From Defluviicoccus sp. (GTDB taxonomy: Bacteria; Pseudomonadota; Alphaproteobacteria; MPNO01), in the NCBI GenBank assembly GCA_028821395.1, contig JAPPGP010000099.1:1-64000 (forward strand): a stretch of 64,000 bases of DNA. Direction: 5' to 3'. A program made the translations under genes and the position numbers. Positions 25,316 through 32,696 of the stretch are shown piece after piece. The notes beneath the pieces were generated by a model. It was not told the DNA's origin. It saw nothing but the letters and a program-made list of their open reading frames with translations, and did not search any database. Numbering within the stretch: position 1 is the first letter of the stretch; each line of letters starts with the position of its first letter.

Positions 25316-26974
25316 ATGTCCGATGGCGCCGCGCGACGCGACAGCCCGTATGACAGCGGGCTGGAGAAGAACGCCGCCAATTTCGCCCCGCTGACGCCGC
25401 TCAGCTTCCTCAAGCGCACCGCCGCGGTCTATCCCGACCGTATTTCGGCGATCCACGGCGAGCGCCGGTTTACCTGGCGCGAGACCGAGCGCCGCTGCCG
25501 CGCGCTGGCCTCTTCGCTCGCCGGGCTCGGGGTCCGCAGGGGCGACACGGTGGCGGTCTTCGCGCCCAACGTGCCGGCCATCCTGGAGGCCCATTTCGGC
25601 GTGCCGATGACAGGCGCGGTGCTGAACGCGATCAACATCCGGCTCGACGCCGAGACCGTCGCCTTCATCCTCGCCCACGGCGAGGCGCGCGTGCTGCTGA
25701 CCGACCGCGAGTTCTCGCCGGTGATCGCGGACGCGCTCGGCCGGCTGGAGCGGCGGCCCCATGTGATCGACATCGACGATGCGGCGGCGGGCGGCGGCGG
25801 GCCGATCGGAGACGCGGAATACGAGGACTTCATCGCTGCGGGAGATCCGGAATTCGACTGGCACCCGCCCGACGACGAGTGGGACGCGATCGCGCTCAAC
25901 TACACCTCGGGCACCACCGGCAGTCCGAAGGGCGTCGTCTACCACCACCGCGGCGCCTATCTCAACGCGCTCGGCAATTTGGTCGCCCAGGCGATCCCGC
26001 CGCACCCGGTCTATCTCTGGACCCTGCCGATGTTCCACTGCAACGGCTGGTGCTTCCCGTGGACGATCACCGCGCTCGCCGGCACCCATGTCTGCCTGCG
26101 CCGGGTCGAGGCGGAACCGGTCTACCGGGCGATCGCGGAGGACGGGGTGACCCATTTCTGCGGCGCGCCGGTGGTGCTCAACATGCTGGCCAACGCGCCG
26201 GTCGAGCACAGGCGGGAGCTGCCGCGCCCGGTCGAGGCGATGACGGCGGGCGCGCCGCCGCCGGCCACCGTCATCGAGGCGATGGAGGCGGCGGGCTTCC
26301 GCATCACCCATGTCTACGGCCTGACCGAGACCTACGGGCCCGACGTGGTGTGCGCCTGGAACGGCGACTGGGATGCCCTGCCCGCGGCCGACCGGGCGGG
26401 GCTCAAGGCGCGCCAGGGCGTCGCCTACCCGGTGCAGGAGGCCGTCATGGTCGCCGATGCCGGGACACTCGAGCCGGTGCCGAAGGACGGCGCGACGATG
26501 GGCGAGGTGATGCATCGCGGCAACATCGTCATGAAGGGCTATCTCAAGAACGGCCAGGCGACGGAAGAGGCGTTCGCCGGCGGCTGGTTCCACTCGGGCG
26601 ACCTCGGGGTGTGGCACGAGGACGGCTATGTCGAGCTCAAGGACCGCTCCAAGGACATCATCATCTCGGGCGGCGAGAACATATCGAGCATCGAGGTCGA
26701 GGAGGTGCTGTACCGCCACCCCGCCGTGCTCGAGGCCGCGGTGACCGCGCGGCCCGACGACAAATGGGGCGAGACGCCATGCGCCTTCGTCACCCTGAAA
26801 GAGGGCAGGCGCGCGACCGAGGCGGAGATCGTCGCGTTCTGCCGCGACAACCTCGCGCATTTCAAGGCGCCGAAGACGGTGGTGTTCTGCGACCTGCCCA
26901 AGACGTCGACGGGGAAGGTGCAGAAATTCGTGCTGCGCGAGCGCGCCCGCGCCCGCGCCCTCGACGGCGGCTGA
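25316..26974 (+). CDS. AMP-dependent acyl-CoA synthetase
   Basis: This 552-residue ANL-superfamily ligase activates a carboxylate to its CoA thioester via an acyl-adenylate. It has the P-loop 'NYTSGTTGSPKGVVYHH', 'MFHCNGWCFPW', 'HVYGLTETYGPDV', 'WFHSGDLGVWHEDGYVELKDRSKDIIISGGENIS' (hinge) and the C-terminal 'LPKTSTGKVQKFVLR' with the catalytic Lys. The pattern fits the fatty/aryl-acyl-CoA ligase clade. GGAAGG precedes the ATG. It is 10 nt upstream of a phenylacetate-CoA-ligase-like gene. Substrate unknown. Confidence 0.92.
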   Translation: MSDGAARRDSPYDSGLEKNAANFAPLTPLSFLKRTAAVYPDRISAIHGERRFTWRETERRCRALASSLAGLGVRRGDTVAVFAPNVPAILEAHFGVPMTGAVLNAINIRLDAETVAFILAHGEARVLLTDREFSPVIADALGRLERRPHVIDIDDAAAGGGGPIGDAEYEDFIAAGDPEFDWHPPDDEWDAIALNYTSGTTGSPKGVVYHHRGAYLNALGNLVAQAIPPHPVYLWTLPMFHCNGWCFPWTITALAGTHVCLRRVEAEPVYRAIAEDGVTHFCGAPVVLNMLANAPVEHRRELPRPVEAMTAGAPPPATVIEAMEAAGFRITHVYGLTETYGPDVVCAWNGDWDALPAADRAGLKARQGVAYPVQEAVMVADAGTLEPVPKDGATMGEVMHRGNIVMKGYLKNGQATEEAFAGGWFHSGDLGVWHEDGYVELKDRSKDIIISGGENISSIEVEEVLYRHPAVLEAAVTARPDDKWGETPCAFVTLKEGRRATEAEIVAFCRDNLAHFKAPKTVVFCDLPKTSTGKVQKFVLRERARARALDGG

Positions 26975-26984
26975 GGATCTCGCT

Positions 26985-28295
26985 GTGGCGCAGCCCGAGT
27001 ACCCCCTGCCGCTGCCGCGCTCGCGCGACGAGATTGCGGCGATCTGGCGCGAGCGCCTGCCGATCGCGGTCGAGCGCGCCAGGCTTTCGCGGTTCTTCGC
27101 CGGGCGTCTCGACCATGTCGACACCGCCCAGCTCGACGACCCCGAGGAGTGGCGGAAGATCCCGATCCTGACCAAGGACGAGCTGCGCGGACTCCCGGCC
27201 GAGACCTTCCACGAGGATTTCTGCATATCCGGCCGCGACGCGGTGGTCGAGTACTGGCGCTCCGGCGGGGTGACCGGACGGCCGCTGTTCTACCCGCGCT
27301 CGGCGGCCGACATGCGCTACGGCATGGAGGGGTTCCGGCGCCTCCAGACCGCCGCCGGCTGCGGGCCGGGCGACCTGGTCCATGTCTGCTTCCCGCTCGG
27401 CATCCACCCGGTCGGCCTCGCCTATGCCCGCGCCGCGCAGCAGCTAGGCGCCGGCGTGGTGACCTGCGGCTCGGGCAACAACACGCCGACCGCGCTCCAG
27501 ATCGAGCTGATCCGCACCCTGCGCCCCACCGTGATCGCCGGCATGGCGAGCTACGCGCTGCAGCTGGCGCAGCACGCCGAACGCCTCGGCATCGACCTCG
27601 CGGCGGGCTCGGTGCGGAAGATCCTGACCGCCGCCGAGCCGGTCTCGCCCGGCAAGCGCGAACGGCTGGAGCGGCTCTGGGGCGCCGAGCTCTACGACCA
27701 GTTCGGCGTCACCGAGGGCTCGGCGATGGCGAGCGAGAGCGAGCGCCACGACGGCATGCATATCTGGACCGACCAGTACTTCGTCGAGGTGGTCGACGCG
27801 GACAGCGGCCGGCCGGTGCCCGACGGCGAGATGGGGCTGCTGGTGGTCACGCCGCTCTGGAACAACACGATGACGCCCTTCCTGCGCTGGGAGACCGGCG
27901 ACTACGTCCGCTTCGTCGACCGCGGCGAGACCGACGGGCCGTTCGGCGTCTTCCCGATGATCCGCCACGCCGCCAGGACCGCGGGTTTCTTCAAGGTGCG
28001 CGGCATCAACATCAACCAGGCCGATATCGAGGATTTCCTCTACCGCAAGCCGGCGATCGCCGATTTCAAGATCGAGGCGGTCGAGACCGGGACCCTCGAT
28101 GCGCTCAAGATCTCGATCGAGCTGGCCGCCGGCGCGGACGCCGAGGCCGCCGGCGCCGAGCTCGTAGAATCGGTGCGACAGACCTTCGAGCTCACGCCCG
28201 AGATCCAGGTGATCGAGCCCGGCACGCTGGAGCGCGAATTCGCCGGCGCGGTCAAGCAGAACCGCTTCGTCGACCGCCGCAGCACGCCGGAGTGA
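26985..28295 (+). CDS. Phenylacetate-CoA ligase-like adenylate-forming enzyme (PaaK family)
   Basis: This 436-residue PaaK-type protein starts at a GTG. The N-terminus has 'WRKIPILTKDELR', the nucleotide loop is 'EYWRSGGVTGRPLFYPRS', and 'LYDQFGVTEGSAMASESERHDGMHIWTDQYFVEV' is the adenine/acyl site. 'RWETGDYVRF' and 'VRGININQADIEDFLYR' mark the hinge and C-terminal domain. It would make an aryl-CoA thioester. Finding two different adenylate-forming enzymes in tandem suggests two related acids or sequential steps. Confidence 0.88.
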   Translation: MAQPEYPLPLPRSRDEIAAIWRERLPIAVERARLSRFFAGRLDHVDTAQLDDPEEWRKIPILTKDELRGLPAETFHEDFCISGRDAVVEYWRSGGVTGRPLFYPRSAADMRYGMEGFRRLQTAAGCGPGDLVHVCFPLGIHPVGLAYARAAQQLGAGVVTCGSGNNTPTALQIELIRTLRPTVIAGMASYALQLAQHAERLGIDLAAGSVRKILTAAEPVSPGKRERLERLWGAELYDQFGVTEGSAMASESERHDGMHIWTDQYFVEVVDADSGRPVPDGEMGLLVVTPLWNNTMTPFLRWETGDYVRFVDRGETDGPFGVFPMIRHAARTAGFFKVRGININQADIEDFLYRKPAIADFKIEAVETGTLDALKISIELAAGADAEAAGAELVESVRQTFELTPEIQVIEPGTLEREFAGAVKQNRFVDRRSTPE

Positions 28296-28316
28296 ACGCC
28301 CCTCGATCCGGGGCGT
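28296..28316. terminator. Hairpin between convergent genes, possible bidirectional terminator
   Basis: ACGCCCC (28296-28302), loop TCGATCC, GGGGCGT (28310-28316) begins right after the ligase stop and ends 10 nt before the stop of the convergent bicupin gene. There is no T-run on either strand, so efficiency is uncertain. Confidence 0.5.
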
Positions 28317-28326
28317 ATCGCAGACC

Positions 28327-29289
28327 TCAGACGAGCTCGCGCCGGTAATACTTCGCGAACTTCATCAGCGGCTCGTCGCTCATCCGGAAGAGCACCGCGT
28401 CCTCGTCGGCGCTGTGCGAGACGCTGCGCCACATCGGACCGGCGAAGGTGTCGCCGCGCTCCCAGCGGATCGGCTCGCCGTCGATCGTCGTGGTGCCGTG
28501 CCCCTGCATGACGCAGAAGATGGCGTTGGTCGTCGTGCGCATCGGCCGCGTCGTCTCGCCCGATTCGAGACGCAGCACGTCGAGCGCCATGCTCGGCATG
28601 TCGGGCGCATCGAGGCGGATGCGCGTCCCCTCGACCCCCTCGGGGTCGGGCGCGGCCGCATCGAGCGCCTTCTGCAGCCCGTCCCAGGAGAAGCGGAGCG
28701 GCGAGTCCTCGGTGACCAGCTCGACCTCCTCGAACCCGTCCGGGTGGTCCTCGACGAACATCGGCTCCAGCAGTTGCACCAGCGGCACGTCGAGCCCGTC
28801 GAACCAGTAGGCCGGCGCATCCCCGTCATGGCCATGGCCATGCCACTGCCAGCCCGGGGTGAGCACGATGTCGCCGGTCTCCATCGGCGTCTTGATCCCG
28901 TCCACCGTCGAGTAGGCGCCTTCGGCGTCGATGATGACGCGGAGCGCGTGCGGCGCGTGGCGGTGCGAGCGCGCCTTCTCGCCCGGCAGGATCATCTGGT
29001 AGGCCGAGACCAGGGTGCGGGTCGTCGCGATCCCGTCCGGGTCGGCCGGGTTGCGCATCACCAGGTTGCGCCGTTCCGCGAGCTCGGTGTTGATCAGCCG
29101 TCCGGCGGCATCGAGCGCCGGCTTGGCCACCGCGTAGCGCCAATGCGCCGGCCGGAAGGCGGTATCCGGCTCGGCCCGCAGGATCGGCTCGTCGCGGTCG
29201 ATCCACCCCGGGGTCATCTCCACCCCGCCGAGCGCGGCGTAAAGCTCCTCCAGCGATCCCACCTCGGCGATGCGTCGTTCGGCGGTCAT
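28327..29289 (-). CDS. Gentisate 1,2-dioxygenase-like bicupin
   Basis: This 320-residue bicupin is of the gentisate/1-hydroxy-2-naphthoate dioxygenase family. The first cupin has 'GEKARSHRHAPHALRVIID' (iron-binding His-His) and 'GDIVLTPGWQWHGHGHDGD'. The second has 'SGETTRPMRTTTNAIFCVMQG' and 'WERGDTFAGP', whose metal residues are not all kept. That is the normal state of these enzymes, where only the N-terminal cupin is active. It would cleave a hydroxylated aromatic ring next to the carboxylate. It is convergent with the two ligase genes. Confidence 0.85.
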   Translation of the reverse strand: MTAERRIAEVGSLEELYAALGGVEMTPGWIDRDEPILRAEPDTAFRPAHWRYAVAKPALDAAGRLINTELAERRNLVMRNPADPDGIATTRTLVSAYQMILPGEKARSHRHAPHALRVIIDAEGAYSTVDGIKTPMETGDIVLTPGWQWHGHGHDGDAPAYWFDGLDVPLVQLLEPMFVEDHPDGFEEVELVTEDSPLRFSWDGLQKALDAAAPDPEGVEGTRIRLDAPDMPSMALDVLRLESGETTRPMRTTTNAIFCVMQGHGTTTIDGEPIRWERGDTFAGPMWRSVSHSADEDAVLFRMSDEPLMKFAKYYRRELV

Positions 29290-29515
29290 GGCACGGGCTC
29301 CGTCGGTCGATATGCGGGGAGAACTATAGCGTCCCGGTTCCGGCGTTTCATGCCTCTCGATGCCACGTCCCCGTACCTCTCACGCGGGGGGCGGCATCCG
29401 GAAGGCGAACCGGGGCTCGCCGGTCCAGCACGGCAGAATTGGTCAATCACTTATTCTACTGTAGGAAGTTGGTCTGGCGACAAGTCCCGAAGCGGTCTGT
29501 TTGCCAGGGGCACTT

Positions 29516-29956
29516 TCAAGGTACGGAAACTGCCCTGTCCTGCCACCTGCTCAAACTGAGGAATGCTCGCAGGTGGACCTCTGCGTCTTCCCAATCTCTT
29601 GCGTGCTCTTCCGGCAGGACTATTTCCGCATGGTAAGGGTTGTCTTGTTGAGGGGTATACACAACGGTACGGCAACCCAAGCAGGCATCGCGTTTCGTGA
29701 TAATCAACCATCCTTGGACGCGATCTGACCCATCAATTCGAGCCGCTCTACGGTCCCCATGGTCAGTGGCGAATTCCAAGCTTACGTCGTCGTACCTGTT
29801 GGTGGAGATTCGAGCGTCGGGCCCTTGCGAGCTACCGAAGACGTCCTTTGTCCTTCTGCTGACTATTCGTTCTCCCACGGGGCAATCCAGTGCCCGCTTC
29901 TGGCGCTCCCGGTAGACGTCCCTCCAGAGACCTTCGTCCTCGCGGATATCCTCCAC
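29516..29956 (-). CDS. Unknown cassette protein C (146 residues)
   Basis: This is the last gene of a three-gene minus-strand operon in visibly AT-richer DNA. The product is charged and soluble, with an N-terminal helical start, a middle 'NRYDDVSLEFATDHGDRRAARI' segment and a C-terminal 'CLGCRTVVYTPQQDNPYHAEI' followed by 'LPEEHARDWEDAEVHLRAFL'. I have seen the NPYHAEI-type segment in small uncharacterised proteins but cannot name a family. The start is 5 nt after the stop of the upstream gene. Confidence 0.65.
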   Translation of the reverse strand: MEDIREDEGLWRDVYRERQKRALDCPVGERIVSRRTKDVFGSSQGPDARISTNRYDDVSLEFATDHGDRRAARIDGSDRVQGWLIITKRDACLGCRTVVYTPQQDNPYHAEIVLPEEHARDWEDAEVHLRAFLSLSRWQDRAVSVP

Positions 29957-29961
29957 GATGC

Positions 29962-30765
29962 CTAACCTGCGGCAAGGTCGCGCAGAGCCTTCTCGATGAA
30001 CACATCCGGGAGTCCGTCCATTTGGTAGAACTTCGCCCGGCGGCTGTTTCCGCCAATCGTGGCGAAACAGTAGACGGTATCGTCAGGAGCGCACTCCACG
30101 GCCACGGATGCACCCCATTTCATCGGTGCGTCGATGGCGACGCCGCGTCTTTCCGTCGGCGACACCCGGTACCGCGCTGGCAGGATCGCGTAGAGCCGTG
30201 GCAGCAAGGTACGGGCATTGGCAACGGAGCCTGCGTCCGGTTCCGGCAAGTCGTCCTCCTTCGCTTCGTCGTTCAGCGAATCCAGGTCCGAGAGAGCTTC
30301 CCGAAGGTCTCGGTCATCATGGGGCAACAGCTCAGCAGTACTGGCGCCGGACTCCTGCACCGCGCGCCGCGACATGCTCCCCGCTGGGTGCGGAACGAAA
30401 TAGGCATGGCGCTCATCGTCGAAGCTACCCAAGTCGCCCTGGCTAGGCCATGTCGGCACTCTCACCAGGTATCCACCAACGAGCCCGTGCCCCGTGTGCA
30501 TGCCTCCGGATGCGGTTTCGCGCTGAGGCGTTGCCGGGTAGAGGCGTCGCACCAGCGTCTCGGGGTCAGCGGCGAGGTCATCCAGGGAAACCGTTCCTTC
30601 GTTCTTGTGCAACTCCACCAGTTTACCCGCCAGAGAATGCCGCAGCGGTTCGCTATGCAACCCGCCCGCGGACGCCGTATCTCGAGTCCACGTCTCCGCC
30701 GTCGCTGGGCTTGCCCCGAAGTATCGCTGATGTGCTCCCCGTGCAACATTCGCTGTGTCACTCAT
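29962..30765 (-). CDS. Unknown cassette protein B (267 residues)
   Basis: This second gene of the three-gene operon overlaps the first by 4 nt (ATGA), with a GAAGGG ribosome site. No signal peptide or membrane helix is seen. The N-terminal half is hydrophilic, with a short acidic linker ('LNDEAKEDDLPEPD'). The C-terminal part 'NARTLLPRLYAILPARYRVSPTERRGVAID' followed by 'SVAVECAPDDTVYCFATIGG' looks like a compact beta domain seen in various small uncharacterised proteins. Function is unknown. Confidence 0.7.
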   Translation of the reverse strand: MSDTANVARGAHQRYFGASPATAETWTRDTASAGGLHSEPLRHSLAGKLVELHKNEGTVSLDDLAADPETLVRRLYPATPQRETASGGMHTGHGLVGGYLVRVPTWPSQGDLGSFDDERHAYFVPHPAGSMSRRAVQESGASTAELLPHDDRDLREALSDLDSLNDEAKEDDLPEPDAGSVANARTLLPRLYAILPARYRVSPTERRGVAIDAPMKWGASVAVECAPDDTVYCFATIGGNSRRAKFYQMDGLPDVFIEKALRDLAAG

Positions 30766-31391
30766 TTCCCTTCACCCTCGAAACCGCGAGATAGGCCGCT
30801 GAACACCGATTGGATGTACTCCTTCGCGTTCCCCGCTTCGTTCAGCTTGGACGACAGGTCGTCGCTCGCGGCAACGTTCTGATGTCCATTGACCGAAAGA
30901 AACAGGTTTGCTCCACCGGAACTGACATGCGGCTCAACCCTCAGCGTGTATTGCACTGCCCCACGGAGGACGACCACATGGCATTGGGTTTCGTCGAAGG
31001 GTGAGCCGATCGCCTGCCGTACTCGGACAGCGTCGTACATGCCATTGCAGAACTCCGTCCCGGAAAGGCCGCCGATCCCCTGAGACAGCACGGCACTGAA
31101 GTTGAACCCCAGCCCCGTGACGCCATGGCCTTGGCTTTGAGCTTCCAATTGGGCAACGACCCGCGCCGCCGCTTCCACCAGTTCACCAGACAGGACTGAG
31201 CCGGAGTTGTGGTCGAGCACAATTCGGTCGTTTAGGACGGAGAACCTGTAGGTATTCGATCCGTAGGCGTAGATCGCGAAATCGCCCACCGCCGTATAGT
31301 CCTTCGCCATCCGCTCAGGAAATAGCTCGTGCTCTTCGAACAGCTGACGCCTGAAGCCGCCCCCGACAAAGACAACGCTGGACGCGCCCAC
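30762..31391 (-). CDS. Unknown cassette protein A (209 residues)
   Basis: This first gene of the three-gene operon has a GTG start with GAGAGGAG 6 nt upstream. The product is soluble and beta-rich ('FAIYAYGSNTYRFSVLNDRI', 'CHVVVLRGAVQYTLRVEPHV', 'NLFLSVNGHQNV') with a C-terminal helix. The layout loosely recalls TIGR04255-type proteins, but I cannot support that assignment. Two copies of CCAGTCTAGAC lie 24-90 nt upstream. With its neighbours it forms a self-contained unit next to tRNA-Cys. Confidence 0.7.
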   Translation of the reverse strand: MGASSVVFVGGGFRRQLFEEHELFPERMAKDYTAVGDFAIYAYGSNTYRFSVLNDRIVLDHNSGSVLSGELVEAAARVVAQLEAQSQGHGVTGLGFNFSAVLSQGIGGLSGTEFCNGMYDAVRVRQAIGSPFDETQCHVVVLRGAVQYTLRVEPHVSSGGANLFLSVNGHQNVAASDDLSSKLNEAGNAKEYIQSVFSGLSRGFEGEGK

Positions 31392-31414
31392 TCGAAACTC
31401 CTCTCTTGACCCTC

Positions 31415-31481
31415 CCAGTCTAGACCCACGCAGTACCCGACAGTTCCTGTGTGGGCTTCGTCTCTTTCCGCCAGTCTAGAC
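31415..31481. repeat. Two direct copies of CCAGTCTAGAC upstream of the cassette
   Basis: The identical 11-mers are at 31415-31425 and 31471-31481, 56 bp apart, each containing the palindrome GTCTAGAC. They lie 24 and 80 nt upstream of the start of cassette gene A. Their position fits operator sites, but no bound regulator is known. Confidence 0.55.
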
Positions 31482-31537
31482 AAGCCCAAACGACGGAGTC
31501 CACCACACGCCCTCGCCGGTTGCGGCCCCAACAGCGC

Positions 31538-31639
31538 CTAAGCGGACCTCTGGAAGCGGAGCAGCGTGGTCGTGCCGCGCTTTTCTCTAGAGATTGGCAC
31601 TAGCCCGCATTTCTCAAGAACATGGGTACGTTGGGCCTC
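31538..31639 (-). pseudogene. Possible GNAT acetyltransferase C-terminal remnant
   Basis: Between an in-frame TGA and a TAG the minus strand reads 'RTHVLEKCGLVPISREKRG' and a short beta-like tail. This resembles the end of GNAT acetyltransferases ('RVLEKxGF...'). Only 33 codons remain and the preceding frame is closed, so at most it is a relic. The match is short and may be chance. Confidence 0.3.
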
Positions 31640-31835
31640 TCAAGTGATGAACGACGCTTGGGCCCGGGCTGAAACGAACCGGGCGGTCCGTCAGGCCGCA
31701 TGAGTGGCTGCGGCGAACGCAACACTGAAGTCGCTACTACCTCCTCGCACAACGTCCGTCAGTGCCGGATATCGGGCGTCAACAGCGGCGGCCAGAGACA
31801 TGTTTCATTGAAATCCTGCAAATCCTTGAAAAAAC

Positions 31836-31909
31836 TGGAGGCCCGGAGCGGATTCGAACCGCTGTGAACGGATTTGCAGTCCGCTGGATAGCCACTCTCC
31901 CACCGGGCC
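31836..31909 (-). tRNA. tRNA-Cys (anticodon GCA)
   Basis: This is a 74-nt cloverleaf with encoded CCA. Acceptor GGCCCGG/CCGGGCC, D-arm with GGGAGAGTGGC, anticodon loop CTGCAAA in stem GCGGA/TCCGT, and T-arm with GGTTCGAATCC. A run of six T follows the CCA on the transcribed strand. The unknown three-gene cassette lies downstream of its 3' end. Confidence 0.97.
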
Positions 31910-32039
31910 GGAGGGTCGGGGAGCCGTTTTACGCGATTCGGCGGGGCAGGGGAACGGGTGGCGTTGTGTCGGCGCCGGGGAATTTGTATAGCTCGGGCAG
32001 AGCACAGGCCCGCGCGGTGGCGGGCCGGGAGGAGGCGCG

Positions 32040-32696
32040 ATGGCCGGGTCCGCCGAGCGGCGTCTGTCCATGGTGGACAGCCAGCTTCGCACCAACCGGG
32101 TGGTCGACGAGGCCCTGATCGGAGCGATGCTGGAGCTGCCGCGCGAGGACTTCGTCCCCGACCGCCTGGCCCCGCTCGCCTATGTCGACAAGGACCTGCC
32201 GCTCGACGGCGGGCGGTTCCTGATGGAGCCGATGGTGTTCGCCCGGCTGGTGCAGATGCTCGCGGTCTCGCCCGGCGACATCGTGCTCGATATCGGCTGC
32301 GGCACCGGCTATTCCAGCGCCGTGCTGGCCCGGCTCTGCTCCACCGTGGTGGCGCTCGAATGCGATGCCGGGATGGCCGAGACCGCGCGGCGCAACCTCG
32401 CGCGCGCAGACATCGACAACGTTATAGTCGTCGACGGGGAGCTGGCGGCGGGCTATCCTGACCAGGCGCCCTATAACGCGATTCTTCTGGGTGGAGCGGT
32501 GCCGGAGATTTCAACGGCGCTTGCCGATCAACTGGCGGAGAACGGCCGGCTGGCGGCGGTGGTGACGCGGGGCGCCCCGCCGGGGCGCGCGACCTGCGCG
32601 GTGCGCGGCGGCGGCGGGGTGTCCCGGCGCGTCGCGTTCGACGCCGCCACCTTGCCGCTGCCCGGATTCGAGAGAGCGGAGCGGTTCGTATTATGA
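32040..32696 (+). CDS. pcm: Protein-L-isoaspartate O-methyltransferase
   Basis: This 218-residue SAM-dependent enzyme methylates isoaspartyl residues to start repair of damaged proteins. It shows 'MVDSQLRTNRVVDEALIGAM', 'REDFVPDRLAPLAYVDKDLPL', the SAM motif 'VLDIGCGTGYSSAVLARL' and 'YNAILLGGAVPEI'. It starts at an ATG shortly after a GGGAGGAGG site. The stop overlaps the start of the tolC-type gene by 4 nt. The order pcm-tolC-popZ-valS is a familiar alphaproteobacterial arrangement. Confidence 0.93.
   Translation: MAGSAERRLSMVDSQLRTNRVVDEALIGAMLELPREDFVPDRLAPLAYVDKDLPLDGGRFLMEPMVFARLVQMLAVSPGDIVLDIGCGTGYSSAVLARLCSTVVALECDAGMAETARRNLARADIDNVIVVDGELAAGYPDQAPYNAILLGGAVPEISTALADQLAENGRLAAVVTRGAPPGRATCAVRGGGGVSRRVAFDAATLPLPGFERAERFVL

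Larger units (their letters stand above)
31392..31835. other. 444-nt stretch upstream of the cassette
   Basis: It holds the cassette's likely promoter region with two CCAGTCTAGAC copies, a short acetyltransferase-like remnant (31538-31639), and about 190 nt to tRNA-Cys with no recognisable gene. Composition is more AT-rich than the flanking housekeeping DNA. Confidence 0.5.
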
